A stretch of 37,282 nt of DNA from Priapulus caudatus (lineage: Eukaryota; Priapulida; Priapulimorpha; Priapulimorphida; Priapulidae), in NCBI RefSeq assembly GCF_000485595.1, contig NW_014577467.1, positions 13,481-50,762 of the forward strand, in the 5' to 3' direction. The position numbers and the translations under genes are program-made. The notes below the pieces were generated by a model. The model was not told the DNA's origin and did no database searches. It was given only the letters and a program-made list of their open reading frames with translations. Each line of letters opens with the position of its first letter. Positions within the stretch are counted from its first letter, which is position 1. Below are positions 28,225 through 37,282 of this stretch, in pieces.

Positions 28225-28344
28225 CAGCAATAATAGCAGTAGCGGCACTAGCATCACTAGCGGCAGCAGCAGCATCACTAGCGGCAGTAGCAGCATGACT
28301 AGCAGCAGCAGCAACAGCATCGGCAGCAGCAGCAACAGGACTGC
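27371..28344 (+). repeat. CAG/CAA/CAT triplet array, split by a hAT element
   Basis: 27371-27438 and 27903-28344 are parts of one triplet array. All frames are open for long stretches (Ser/Asn, Ala/Thr or, on the other strand, Leu), as expected of a triplet repeat rather than a gene. Confidence 0.9.
27439..27902. mobile_element. 464-bp non-autonomous hAT element
   Basis: The ends are CAGTGGCGTAGTTAGG and CCTGGCTACGCCACTG, imperfect inverted repeats of the common hAT type. A perfect 8-bp target duplication, GTGGCAGT, lies at 27431-27438 and 27903-27910. Inside, at about 27677-27692, CCTCGATCCGCCACTG looks like the end of a second hAT-type element (outward CAGTGGCGGATCGAGG), so this copy may be a composite or carry a nested fragment. 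No transposase. Confidence 0.88.
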
Positions 28345-28800
28345 ACGATAAGAGCGCGTGAGAATGCTCGCATGACGCACAAAGACACGAAATGAATTAT
28401 TCACTCGGTGATTTACACGAATTGACGATTAAAATAAATTATTCAACTTAATATTTGCTTTCAGATGTTGATAATTATAATAATTTCTGTCGTGGCGTCA
28501 CTGTCGTTGCCTGCTAGTCTAGCATCGCATCCGTAATTACGCATCGCGCAGGTGGGGGGGGGGCGCTGGTTGCAGGCGGAGATGGCGACTAGAGTGCAAT
28601 GAACGATGTCTGACTATAGGTTTAGACATTCAATGAAGCAATATGAGCCAGCCCACTGGAAATTATTAAATGATCTATTGACGCGTTAAAACCACAAATA
28701 CGCTGTAGACATTATGTATATATATATAATACGTGCATATATGTATGCAAACGCATACGTCACGTATATACATCTGTATATTCATATACATAGTAGGAGA
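28345..28800. other. Unassigned region
   Basis: A G-run lies near 28552-28563. No gene recognised. Confidence 0.45.
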
Positions 28801-28839
28801 GAGAAAGACACATACACACTAACACTCAAACACCCACCC

Positions 28840-28974
28840 ACCCAAACACACGTCGCGCGCATGCACTCACGCACGCACACACGCACACACGCACACACGC
28901 ACACACGCACACACGCACGCACACACGCACACGCACACGCACACGCGCGCACACACATACACACGCATACACAC

Positions 28975-29040
<66 letters not shown>
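28840..29040 (+). repeat. (CA)n microsatellite abutting a transposon fragment
   Basis: Interrupted CGCACACA units, then pure (CA)n from about 28980 to 29037. The transposon fragment begins at once after it. Confidence 0.95.
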
Positions 29041-30250
29041 CCCTGAAAGTGCTCACCAGACAATATTGCTGGACTTAGACCTCAGTTCTTGGAAAGGACC
29101 GAGGTTTACCACTGACAGTACCTGATTGGCAACTGGCAAAAGCCTTCTTCCTACACTTTATACTGGCCAGTAAGAAATGCACGTCAATGAATGCTTCCCC
29201 AGGTACAGAGACATTATGCGCAAGCCAAAAGAATCATCCATTTCCGTGAAGACATCATCCACCAACAGACATCAACCTGAGACTCCCATATATCTGGAGA
29301 GCACATCTCCCCAATGGATGCCATGGAAGGCTGCAGACAAGGCTGACCCTTCTTGCTGGTCCAAATCACTGAAGTTGGATGGGAAGTTACTGCTAAACAG
29401 AAGTGTACCAGTGCTGTCAACAAGAACCTACCGCAACCAAAAAACCTCCATGGAGCACGTCATTAGCTGCAGCTAGCCGAGCATGAGGAAATGCCTGCCA
29501 GCAGGAAGTGTGGTGCAGCAAGCCAACATGGATTGTCAGTACCAGCTACTATGTGTCGGAATGAAGGGGGGAAGGAAATGTTGCTTGTAACTCACTGACA
29601 CAACGAAGATGATGCTGAAGAAGGATATAAAGGAGCAGAGGAAGGAGAAGCAAGGATCTTAGAGACTGGATGAGAATGAGTTTCACAACCCATGAAGAAG
29701 AAGGCGAATAGTAAGTAGTTGATTGGTGTTGGGTGTTCATCTATGTATTCCGATGATCGAGCTGCCCATCAATAATATTTAACATTTTCATATATAATAA
29801 TACTTACTGTCTAAATATATAAGTTCTATAGACGATGGAATCCTTGTGTGTTAAGAACATGGTCTAAACATTAAAAAAAAAAGTTCTTATCTTCCAACAG
29901 TTGGCGTCAGTTATGGTGATTTTACGCGTTGACCTCATTAATGCATGGCAGCCATATTGGATTCTGGCAGTCGGAAGGATTGGTAGCCGGGTTTGAATCC
30001 ATGCTCAGCAGCAATTGGCTTAGTGTCGAAAAATGGGTCTAGACACACGATCATTAAGTTCTCTGTAATGTGGACTTACTAAGAAGATTATTCTTGATTT
30101 TGTATTTGACCTAATTAATATGCCTAATTCCCGATTTAAGCCCAACTGCTACACATATGGCAATTCAGATCGCGCCAGTTTCTTATGTCTTATGACCTGT
30201 TATTGCCATTTCCAATCAATAAAACCTTATAGTACTCAACATTTCTAGCG
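29041..30250 (+). pseudogene. Transposon fragment A: C-terminal part of nuclease-like protein plus 3' flank
   Basis: Begins mid-gene, matching 34856 onward of fragment C (AAAGTGCTC...CCAGAC). Traces include HVNE, PKESS, WKAADKADP and the Cys-rich VISCS near 29460, with frameshifts and stops. After the coding part, sequence from about 29588 to 30250 matches fragment B inverted (33110 down to 32475), ending near CATTTCTAG. It is 5'-truncated at the CA microsatellite. Confidence 0.8.
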
Positions 30251-31110
30251 TTCAGTAAGAAGACATAGGGCGTGGCTAGGTGGACTACACATGCCATTAA
30301 AATCGCCTCAGTCCGTAGCGTGCATTCCGAAACCGTATAGTGCGCCAAATTAGACGCTTCGTCCGCGCCGTGCAGGCGATGTATTCCGCATATAGCGAGG
30401 CGCGGTTCTACAATCTAACCTGGCGCGGGCCGCGGTGCCGCCGCTGGGCGACCACGTTCTCACCGCGTTGACACGCAACTATAGATGCCACACTTCACTG
30501 ACCACGCCGAGAGAGGAGAGAGAAACAGAGAGAGAGAGAGAGAGACCGCGCGTAGCTGAGAGAGGATCGCAGTTGTTCGTGGATTACATTGTGGAGCGGA
30601 GCGCTGCGTGATTGTGGCCGTGCAAAACGCGCCCCGAATAGCATTTTGCTTATCGTGTTATTAGAGGTTTTCTATGGACGAACGCAGGTGCGCTGTTGCT
30701 ACGCGCTGCCGCTAGGCTGGATGATGTACGCTGCGGCATTGCCTGCTTTGGTAATACGAATTAACTTCCGCCTGTGTGTGTGTGTGTGTGTGTGTCGCTG
30801 TGTGTGGTGTGTGTCTGTGTGTGTGTGTGTGTGTGTGTAGCTGTGTCTGTGTGTGTGTGGTGTGTGGTGAGCCCACTTGTGCCCCTTAGTGACCCGTGTA
30901 AGCACGTTAGTAGCAACCACGACGCGAGGCGCTAATACAATCACAGCTCTCTTAATTTCTTCCTGCTAAGCGCACAGCCTGACCGCGTGGTGCGCTATGC
31001 GCGATGCACTCCCACCTGCTAACATAATATGATGTACATCATGTCTCCGCGTGCTACGACCCTTAAGAAATACTCCGCTGTGAACGCATCGCGCTGAAGA
31101 GCATATATAG
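30251..31110. other. Region between fragments A and B, first part
   Basis: A GC-rich stretch at about 30300-30480, a small GA tract (30509-30544), GT microsatellites at 30772-30862, and the 14-base palindrome ATGATGTACATCAT near 31029. No gene recognised. Confidence 0.5.
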
Positions 31111-31111
31111 A

Positions 31112-31692
31112 TTTCCCGTCATCGTCAGCGTTTGCATCGTCATAGTCAGCGTTTGTATTCCATAGTCAGCGTTTGTATTGCCATACGTCAGCTTTGGCTA
31201 TTGCCAGTCGTCGAGCGTTTGTCGCCGCCTAGTTAGCGTTTGTATGCCATCGTCCGCGTTCTGTATCGTCATTCGTCATGCAGTGTTCTGGTATCGCTAT
31301 CGTAAGTGTTTATATCGCTATCGTCAACGTTTGTATCGTCATCGTCAAGCATTGTTTGCATCGTCAGCGTTTTGTGCCTGACCATCAGTCAGCGTTTTGT
31401 ATTGCATCGCCAAGGTTTGTATCGTCATCGTCATGCAGTGTTTGTATCGCTATCGGTAAGCTGTTTATATTGGCTATCGTCAACGCTTTGTATCGTCATC
31501 GTCTCCCCCCCAGTGTTCCGCCTATATAAAGTCATCGTCAGTCGGGGCGTTATTGTATCGGTCAATCGTCATGTTTTATATAGTCATCTGTTCAGCGTTT
31601 GTATCGCCTTCACCCGATCAGCGTTCGTATCGTCACCGTTTAGGCTTGTATCCTGTCGTAAATGTTGTTGATATCACCTATCGTCATCGTGC
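31112..31692 (+). repeat. Minisatellite with ~21-bp unit (GTATCGTCATCGTCAGCGTTT type)
   Basis: About 25 to 28 degenerate units. Because the unit is a multiple of three, several frames stay open (Val/Ser/Ile/Cys-rich), producing false open frames. Confidence 0.85.
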
Positions 31693-32082
31693 CAAGCTTT
31701 GCGGTAAGTGCATGTGTCTCTTTACCGACTTACTACGCCGCCGTTTATAACGCTTGCTGCACCTATCCGCTTAAAAAAACTATCACTTAATAAGCGGAGG
31801 ACTTATCTCCATACATGATGCTGGGTTTTTCGTCAATATCAGGAGTAAATATCTTTAAAAATCCATCTTGAGATCATTCTTCTCCTAGGTAATATCCTTA
31901 CTAAAACGCAAAAAGCACGAATATTGCATGAAAAGCGAACTGAATGCCCAAACAACGCACTTTAAAGATTAAATAGACCCCTGTAGAGTTAAAGTATATT
32001 GCGGCAGACAATGAGCCGCAAAATGTTCGTTCATGCTGTCCGGCCAGTAACTTTACGAATGTCTGTGTTCATTCAGTCATCG
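31693..32082. other. Unassigned region
   Basis: A short CCGCTTA/TAAGCGG stem lies near 31767-31796. No gene recognised. Confidence 0.45.
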
Positions 32083-32132
32083 TCCCCCTCTCTCTTTCTC
32101 TCTCTTTCTTTCGCTCTCTCTCTCCTTCTCTG

Positions 32133-32163
<31 letters not shown>

Positions 32164-32174
32164 TCCTCGCTCTT

Positions 32175-32230
<56 letters not shown>

Positions 32231-32356
32231 GGTCTCTGTCTCTCTCTCTTATCTCTCNNNNNNNNNNNNNNNNNNNNNNNNNACACCACACACACACACA
32301 CACCACACACACACACACACACACAACATATATATTATATATATATATATATATAA
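32083..32356 (+). repeat. CT tract, 25-base assembly gap, CA tract, AT tract
   Basis: (CT)n at 32083-32257, N at 32258-32282, (CA)n at 32283-32325, then AT-rich to 32356. The gap size is unlikely to be measured. Confidence 0.95.
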
Positions 32357-32474
32357 TATGATATATCGCCGTCGGTAACACCGGGACACAGACCAGCCCC
32401 AGCATGTTGTTTTCCATCGTGGAAAGCAGAGTAGGCAAAGCGATGAACACAATAGTTACTAGCCAGCCTAGTGA

Positions 32475-33943
32475 CCTAGAAATGTCGAGTACTATAAGGT
32501 TTTATGTTGGAAATGCAATATACAGGTATAAGACTCACAAACTGCCGGATGCTAATTGCATATGTGCTAGCATTTTGTATAATCGGCCTAATTACGTATT
32601 AATTAGGTCAAAATCACTAAATCAGAATATCTTCCTTAGTAATCCACATAGAGACTTCATTCGTGTGTCTAGACCATGTTTTCGACACTGAAGCAATTGG
32701 ATTGGCATGGATTCAGACCCCTACCATCCTCCGACTGCCAGAAATCCAAAATTGGCATGCCCACGCATAATGAGGTAAACCGTAACATCACCATAACTGA
32801 GCAAACTGTTGGAAGATAGAGACTTTGTTTTGATGGTTTGACCATGTTCTTAACACCAAGGATTCCATCGTCTATAGGACTTTCTATATTTAACAGTAGT
32901 TTTATTATATATGAAAATGTTAAATATTATGATGCAGCTAGATCATGGAATACATAGTATGAACACCCACACCATCAAACTACTTACTATTCGCCTTCGA
33001 CTTCATGCGTTGTGGATCATTCTCTCCAGTCTCTAGACTCCTCTTCTCCTTTCTTCTGCTCTTTATATTCTTCTTCGGCATCATCTCGTTGTGTCAGTGT
33101 GTTTACAACAATCAGTTTCCTCCTTCACACACATAGTAGCCTGGTACATGACAAATCCATTTGCTGCACAACCCACTTGCCTACTGCAGCATTTCCCTCT
33201 GCTCGGCCAGCTGCAGCCTAATGACGTCCATGAGGTTTTTTGGTGCGGTAGGTTCTTTTGCCAGCACTAGTCACCACTTCATCGTTCTACAGTAACTTCC
33301 CATCCATAGTTAGTGATTTTGGACAGCAGGAGGCAGTCAGCGCTTGTCTGCAGCCTTCCATAGTATCATTTGGAGATGTGCTCTCCGGATAGGCGAGTCT
33401 TAGGTTGATGTCTGTTGGTGGAAGGACTCACGGCATGGAGGATTCTTTTGCTTGCGATAAATCCGTACTTGGAAAGCATTCATTGACGCTGCCTTTCTTC
33501 TGGCCATATAAATGTTAGAAAGAACGGCTTATGCCAGTTGCCATCAGGTCAGCTGATAGTGGCATCTCCTCTCCAAGAACTGAGTCTAGTCCAGCAATAT
33601 CGGTCTGGTTGAGCACTTTCAGGGTGGACACTTTCCCTTTCCCATTAGGATAGGACACAGTGTCACAGCCTGACAGTGCGTGCATTCCCAATATTTCCTT
33701 GCATTTCTCTCCTTGGTGACAGTGGCATTGATGTCAAGCACGGATCCATCCCACTTCTCTATCTGAACATGGCATGATACGCCATTCTTCCAGCACCAGT
33801 ACACGAGCAGCACGAATATTTCTGTGTCGTCACTAAGGATGCGCCACAGTTCGAACTCCCGCCGATGCCAGCACAAAGCATGAAGCTGATGAGAGATATG
33901 TTGCCTTCATCATGATGCACGAATACTGTTGGCTTGGCTCACA
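32475..33943 (-). pseudogene. Transposon fragment B: nuclease-like protein, C-terminal half, plus 3' flank
   Basis: Minus-strand copy of the same element. From 33943 downward it reads through a clear frame (33876-33619) containing DDTEIFVLLVYWCWKNG and EKWDGSVLDINATVTK, then the LMGKGK block, and continues through the non-coding 3' flank to CTAGAAATG near 32475. Frameshifts interrupt it. Its 5' end is joined head to head with fragment C. Confidence 0.85.
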
Positions 33944-35490
33944 AGTTCACATGTTGCCTACCAATATCAAAAAGTGTAAAGGAAAACAAAATTGTCTATG
34001 ACCTGGAAACGCTATTCGCCCGTATCCTGATCGTTGGACAGAAGAGGAATATTGAGCTTGTCTGCTGCTCTTCCATTCATGAGCTCTGTGCCCTGTTTTC
34101 TCATCACTCATCGACGATGTATGGATTCCTCCGAACGGGGAAACAAGTCAGTACTAGTTAAACATCTCGCTCATCATAAGGAACCCTCTTCCCTCTGGCA
34201 CTCTGCTGTCGTGACGCCTCTCAGCTACTTTACCACAATGTCTGGCATCCTCGAGGTTACAGTCGGTGATCTTGCTGAAGGAAGGAAATCTTGCCTCATC
34301 AACTATACAGAGGGCAGACACTTATGTCATCTTTGATCGGCCATGAAGGTATCGTGTGCCAAAGGATCACGAGACGGCAGAGGAGAGCCGGGGAGGATCC
34401 ACTGCATATCAACTGACTCTGAACTCACACTAGCTGTCGTGATGCCATCATGAAAAACAAGAACAACAACAGGGCAGCTCTCACAACTACTCTGCAACAC
34501 ATAATCTTGGTGATCAACCATGGAACTTGTGAGCCAAGCCAAGAGTTGTGCGTGCATCGATTGATGAGGCAGACGTATCTCTCATAAGCTACATGCTTCG
34601 TGCTCATCGGTGGGAGCTCAGACTGTGCGCATCCTTAGTGATGACGCAGATGTATTCGTGCTGCTCGTGTACCGGTGCTGGAAGGATGGAGTATCATGCC
34701 ATGTTCAGATGGAAAAGTGGGATGGATCCGTGCTTGACATCAATGCCACTGTCACCAAGCTCGGGAAGAAATGCAAGAAAATATTGGGAATGCACGCACT
34801 CTCAGGCTGTGACACTGTGTTTATCCTAATGGGAAAGGGAAAGTGTCCGCCCTGGAAAGTGCTCAACCAGACCAATATTGCTGCGATAGACTCAGTTCTT
34901 GGAAAGGACGAATGCCACTGACAAGTGACCTGATGGCAACTGGCAAAGCCTTTCTTCTACATTTATATTGGCCAGAAGAAATGCACGTCATGAAGCTTCC
35001 AGGTACCGAGATTTATCGACAGAGCAAAAGACATCTATCCATCCGTGAAGACAATTCATCCACCAACAGACATCACTCGAGACTCCCATATCGGAGCAGC
35101 ACATCTACCAGATGATGCTATGGAAGGCTGCAGACATAGGCTGACGCCTTCTTGCTTCGTCCAAAATACTAAGCTTGGCGGGGAAGTACTGTAAACGATT
35201 GAAGTGTACCAGTTGCTGTCACAAGAACCTACTCGCCACCAAAAACCCTCATGCGACGTCATTAGCTGCAGCTGCCGAGCAGAGCGGAAATGCTAGCAGG
35301 AGAAGTTGGTGAGCGCAAATGAGATTGTATTACTCAGTCTACTAGTGGCTGTGAAGGAGGCAATAGATTGTATGTAACTCACTGACACAACGAGATTTGA
35401 TGCTGAAGACAGGATATAAAGAGCAGAAGAAGGAGAAGAGGACTCTAGAGGGGACTGCGAGGAATGGATCACAACCATGGAGAAGAAGCC
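33944..35490 (+). pseudogene. Transposon fragment C: longest copy of a PIN/XPG-like nuclease protein with Cys-rich end
   Basis: Visible pieces in order, in shifting frames: LETLFARILIVGQKRNIEL (about 33998), SVLVKHLAHHKEP (about 34150), YQLTLNS (about 34408), DEADVSLISYMLRAH (about 34561), RILSDDADVFVLLVYR (about 34628), LDINATVTK, LGMHALSGCDTV (about 34787), MGKGKCPPWKVL, and VISCSCRAERKC (about 35258). The acidic EAD and DDADVFVL blocks with SGCDT recall PIN/XPG-type nucleases, and the Cys-rich end suggests a zinc-binding cluster. These traits fit proteins of Academ DNA transposons, but I cannot prove the superfamily here. Several frameshifts and stops make it a pseudogene. It ends in CT-rich sequence. 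Confidence 0.8.
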
Positions 35491-35700
35491 TTTCTTTCTT
35501 GCTCTCTTTCTCGCCTCCTCTATCTCGCTCTCTCACTATCTATCTATTTACCTATCTGTCTATCTATCTCACTCTATCGACGTCTATCTCCGTATTTTCC
35601 TTCTCCCGTACGCACGCACACACTCTCCCCCTTTCTCTCTACCGTGTTCCCCTTCTCGTTAACACACAGAAGCACACACGCACGCACGCACACACTTTCT
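35491..35700 (+). repeat. CT/TATC-rich then CA-rich tract
   Basis: Replaces the 3' flank expected after fragment C; it contains CTATCTAT units (35538-35580) and short (CA) runs. Confidence 0.8.
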
Positions 35701-36133
35701 GTATCGCTTTATCTTTTCCCATTTGCTTCGAATCTCTACATCGTTGGCGCTCCCTCTCCCTGTCTCTCTCCGGAATATGTCCCCCGCCTCTCCTTGTCTA
35801 TCCAAACACCTGCGTCTTTCACGGGCGCATTCCGTCCTAAGGTAGGCATGTAATCTGACCGTAGACATGTCCCTCGCCGAACTGGGGGCGTCACTGCCCG
35901 GCTGTTTTATAGTCGCTGGCCTGAATTCCTGCGCATCTCGTCTGTCAGCCGAGCTGAAAGACCCGGGGTGCAAAGCCGCCCCATGCTCCGGGAGGTGTTA
36001 TACATTGATTAGCAGCCGAGGACGAATGCTGTGCTATTTACAGAGAGCGACCAGTCGAGGGAGGAAGTGCGATCGAGAGTTGGGCGGGGGTACGTGGGGG
36101 AGGATGTGCATAATGATACAAGTCCATCGAGGG
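35701..36133. other. Unassigned region
   Basis: No gene recognised. Confidence 0.45.
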
Positions 36134-36325
36134 GGAGAGTGAGAAAGAGAGAGCGATCAAGAGAGAGCCAACAAGAGAGAGGGGGGATGAGGAGAGAGCG
36201 AGAGAGAGAGAGGGAGAGAGAGCGAGAGAATGAGATGAAAAGAGAGAAAGAGACGGAGAGAGCGAGATAGAGCGAGAGATCTAGAGAGAGAGAAGGGGAG
36301 GGGGAGGGGGAGAGATAGAGAGAAT
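36134..36325 (+). repeat. GA-rich tract
   Basis: Interrupted (GA)n with G-runs near 36295-36312. Confidence 0.9.
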
Positions 36326-37014
36326 AACAGAAATTCAAACGGCGAGAGTCGGTTGAGGGAGTGAGCGTAACTAGAGAAATAACGCGAGAAGAAGGGTAAG
36401 GCAAGGGGTGTGGGCGGAGGTAGAGAAAGCGTGGTGACATCGTCGTGGTGTAGCAGCTAGCTGTATCTATATAGACGTTGCCGTGTTTTCCTAGGCAGAC
36501 AGATCTGCCGCACCACCGCCTCTCGTTCATGCGCAACGCACAGATGATCACAGCTCGCTCGCTCACACATCGAGGGCGCGGTTTAGACCCGGAGACAGGT
36601 ACGAACGCCGCTAGTCACGCTGTCACCCACACGGCACCGTGCAGCGGGACAGCTATGCACCGCCGCGTGTCACACAGAGAACCACACAGCTAGCGAACGG
36701 TATACGCGAGACACTATGAGCTATTGATGGTGATGGTTAGTAGGCGGATCCGACTGGACAAATGGTATTCACGAATAATGGCGCTTACATGTATCTGTGC
36801 TTATAGGTGGAATACGGTCCGGCCTAATTGCGAGTGTTTATCGTCCGGTATGTACGACTGTTAACGGCAGGTAACAACGGTATACGGGTAAGACACACGG
36901 CGGCGTTTGTGCGATGACAACAGGCGGCTGTCTTTTGTGGTTGTAAGTCGGAAGATAGATTTGATGGAAAGAGATTGCGCTCGCTTATATGGTAACGGTG
37001 TCACGTACACGCAT
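36326..37014. other. Unassigned region
   Basis: No gene or element recognised. Confidence 0.45.
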
Positions 37015-37165
37015 ACGCGTAAGCACGCACGCACGCGCATGCACACACGCGCACACATACACACATACACACGCACGCACGCGCACACACACACACACAC
37101 ACACACTCACACACACCGTACGCACACACGCGCACGCATGCACGCTTGGCCACGCGCGCACGCGC
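37015..37165 (+). repeat. CGCACA/CA-rich microsatellite
   Basis: Interrupted CGCACGCACA and (CA)n units. Confidence 0.9.
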
Positions 37166-37223
37166 GCAATTGATCTAAAAAAATGCGCACACCGTTCATA
37201 CTTCATGGCCTTCTTTCTTTCAG

Positions 37224-37282
37224 GCGCCCTAGTGACACTGACATGTTTCTTAACGGCAGTTCTACCGTGCGTGCTGCTCCAA
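37224..37282 (+). CDS. Possible exon start of another gene, cut by the window edge
   Basis: TTCTTTCTTTCAG (AG 37222-37223) is a good splice acceptor, preceded about 20 bases upstream by a CATACTTCATGG stretch. Two of three frames stay open to the edge. One gives ALVTLTCFLTAVLPCVLLQ, strongly hydrophobic and able to span a membrane; the other gives RPSDTDMFLNGSSTVRAAP. I cannot choose between them or name a family from 59 bases. Confidence 0.35.

Noticed and set aside
27875-28404. Long Ser/Asn-, Ala- or Leu-rich frames on both strands
   Set aside because: They are readings of a CAG/CAA/CAT triplet array interrupted by a hAT element; no domain or splice context.
29985-30010. GGGTTTGAATCC, a possible Pol III B box in fragment A
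   Set aside because: Part of the transposon 3' flank shared with fragment B; no A box at proper distance.
31178-31750. Overlapping frames rich in Val, Ser, Ile and Cys
   Set aside because: Produced by a minisatellite whose unit is a multiple of three.

Overview
The window looks like a piece of an invertebrate animal (metazoan) chromosome. Protein-coding sequence is sparse and split by GT-AG introns. The rest is rich in GA/CT, GT/CA and CAG microsatellites, decayed transposons and short inverted-repeat elements. One 25-base run of N marks an assembly gap at 32258-32282. I see no bacterial operons, CRISPR array or rRNA, and no tRNA I could defend. The sequence alone does not fix the phylum; the mix of hAT, Tigger-like and other DNA transposons with a LINE fragment fits many marine invertebrates.

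The only clear host gene lies on the + strand at 2962-9472. It is a phosphatidic-acid-preferring phospholipase A1 of the SEC23IP/DDHD2 family. Four exons (2962-4658, 5481-5667, 6742-6896, 8963-9472) join in consistent phase (0, 1, 0). They encode, in order, a proline-rich stretch, a WWE domain, a lipase core with GHSLG, a SAM domain, a DDHD domain and an unusual proline-rich repeat tail. A poly(A) signal follows at 9611. The N-terminal exon or exons are not recognised. A second gene may begin to show at the right edge (37224 to the end), where a good splice acceptor precedes a short open, membrane-like segment.

Region by region: 1-2960 holds a 5'-truncated LINE fragment with a 14-bp target duplication (508-1076), several direct repeats and a 371-bp inverted-repeat element. 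Introns 1-3 of the gene carry, respectively, a 311-bp hAT-like element inside one copy of an 87-bp tandem duplication, a Tigger-like element, and a 1.2-kb dispersed repeat whose second copy lies at 14246-15390. From 9.6 to 22 kb there is mostly non-coding sequence with simple repeats and hairpins. At 22025-24542 there is a 2.5-kb fold-back element: two ~1.2-kb inverted arms, TATGG termini and a 6-bp target duplication, best matched to the IS3EU superfamily. At 27439-27902 a hAT element with a perfect 8-bp target duplication splits a CAG-type repeat array. At 29041-35490 lie three fragments of one decayed transposon whose protein resembles a PIN/XPG-type nuclease with a Cys-rich end (possibly Academ), two of them joined head to head.

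There is no multi-gene system here. The novelty is in the mobile DNA: the giant fold-back element, the Academ-like cluster, triple DR1 nuclear-receptor-type sites carried by a dispersed repeat (one copy inside an intron of the lipid-metabolism gene), and the odd C-terminal tail of the phospholipase.
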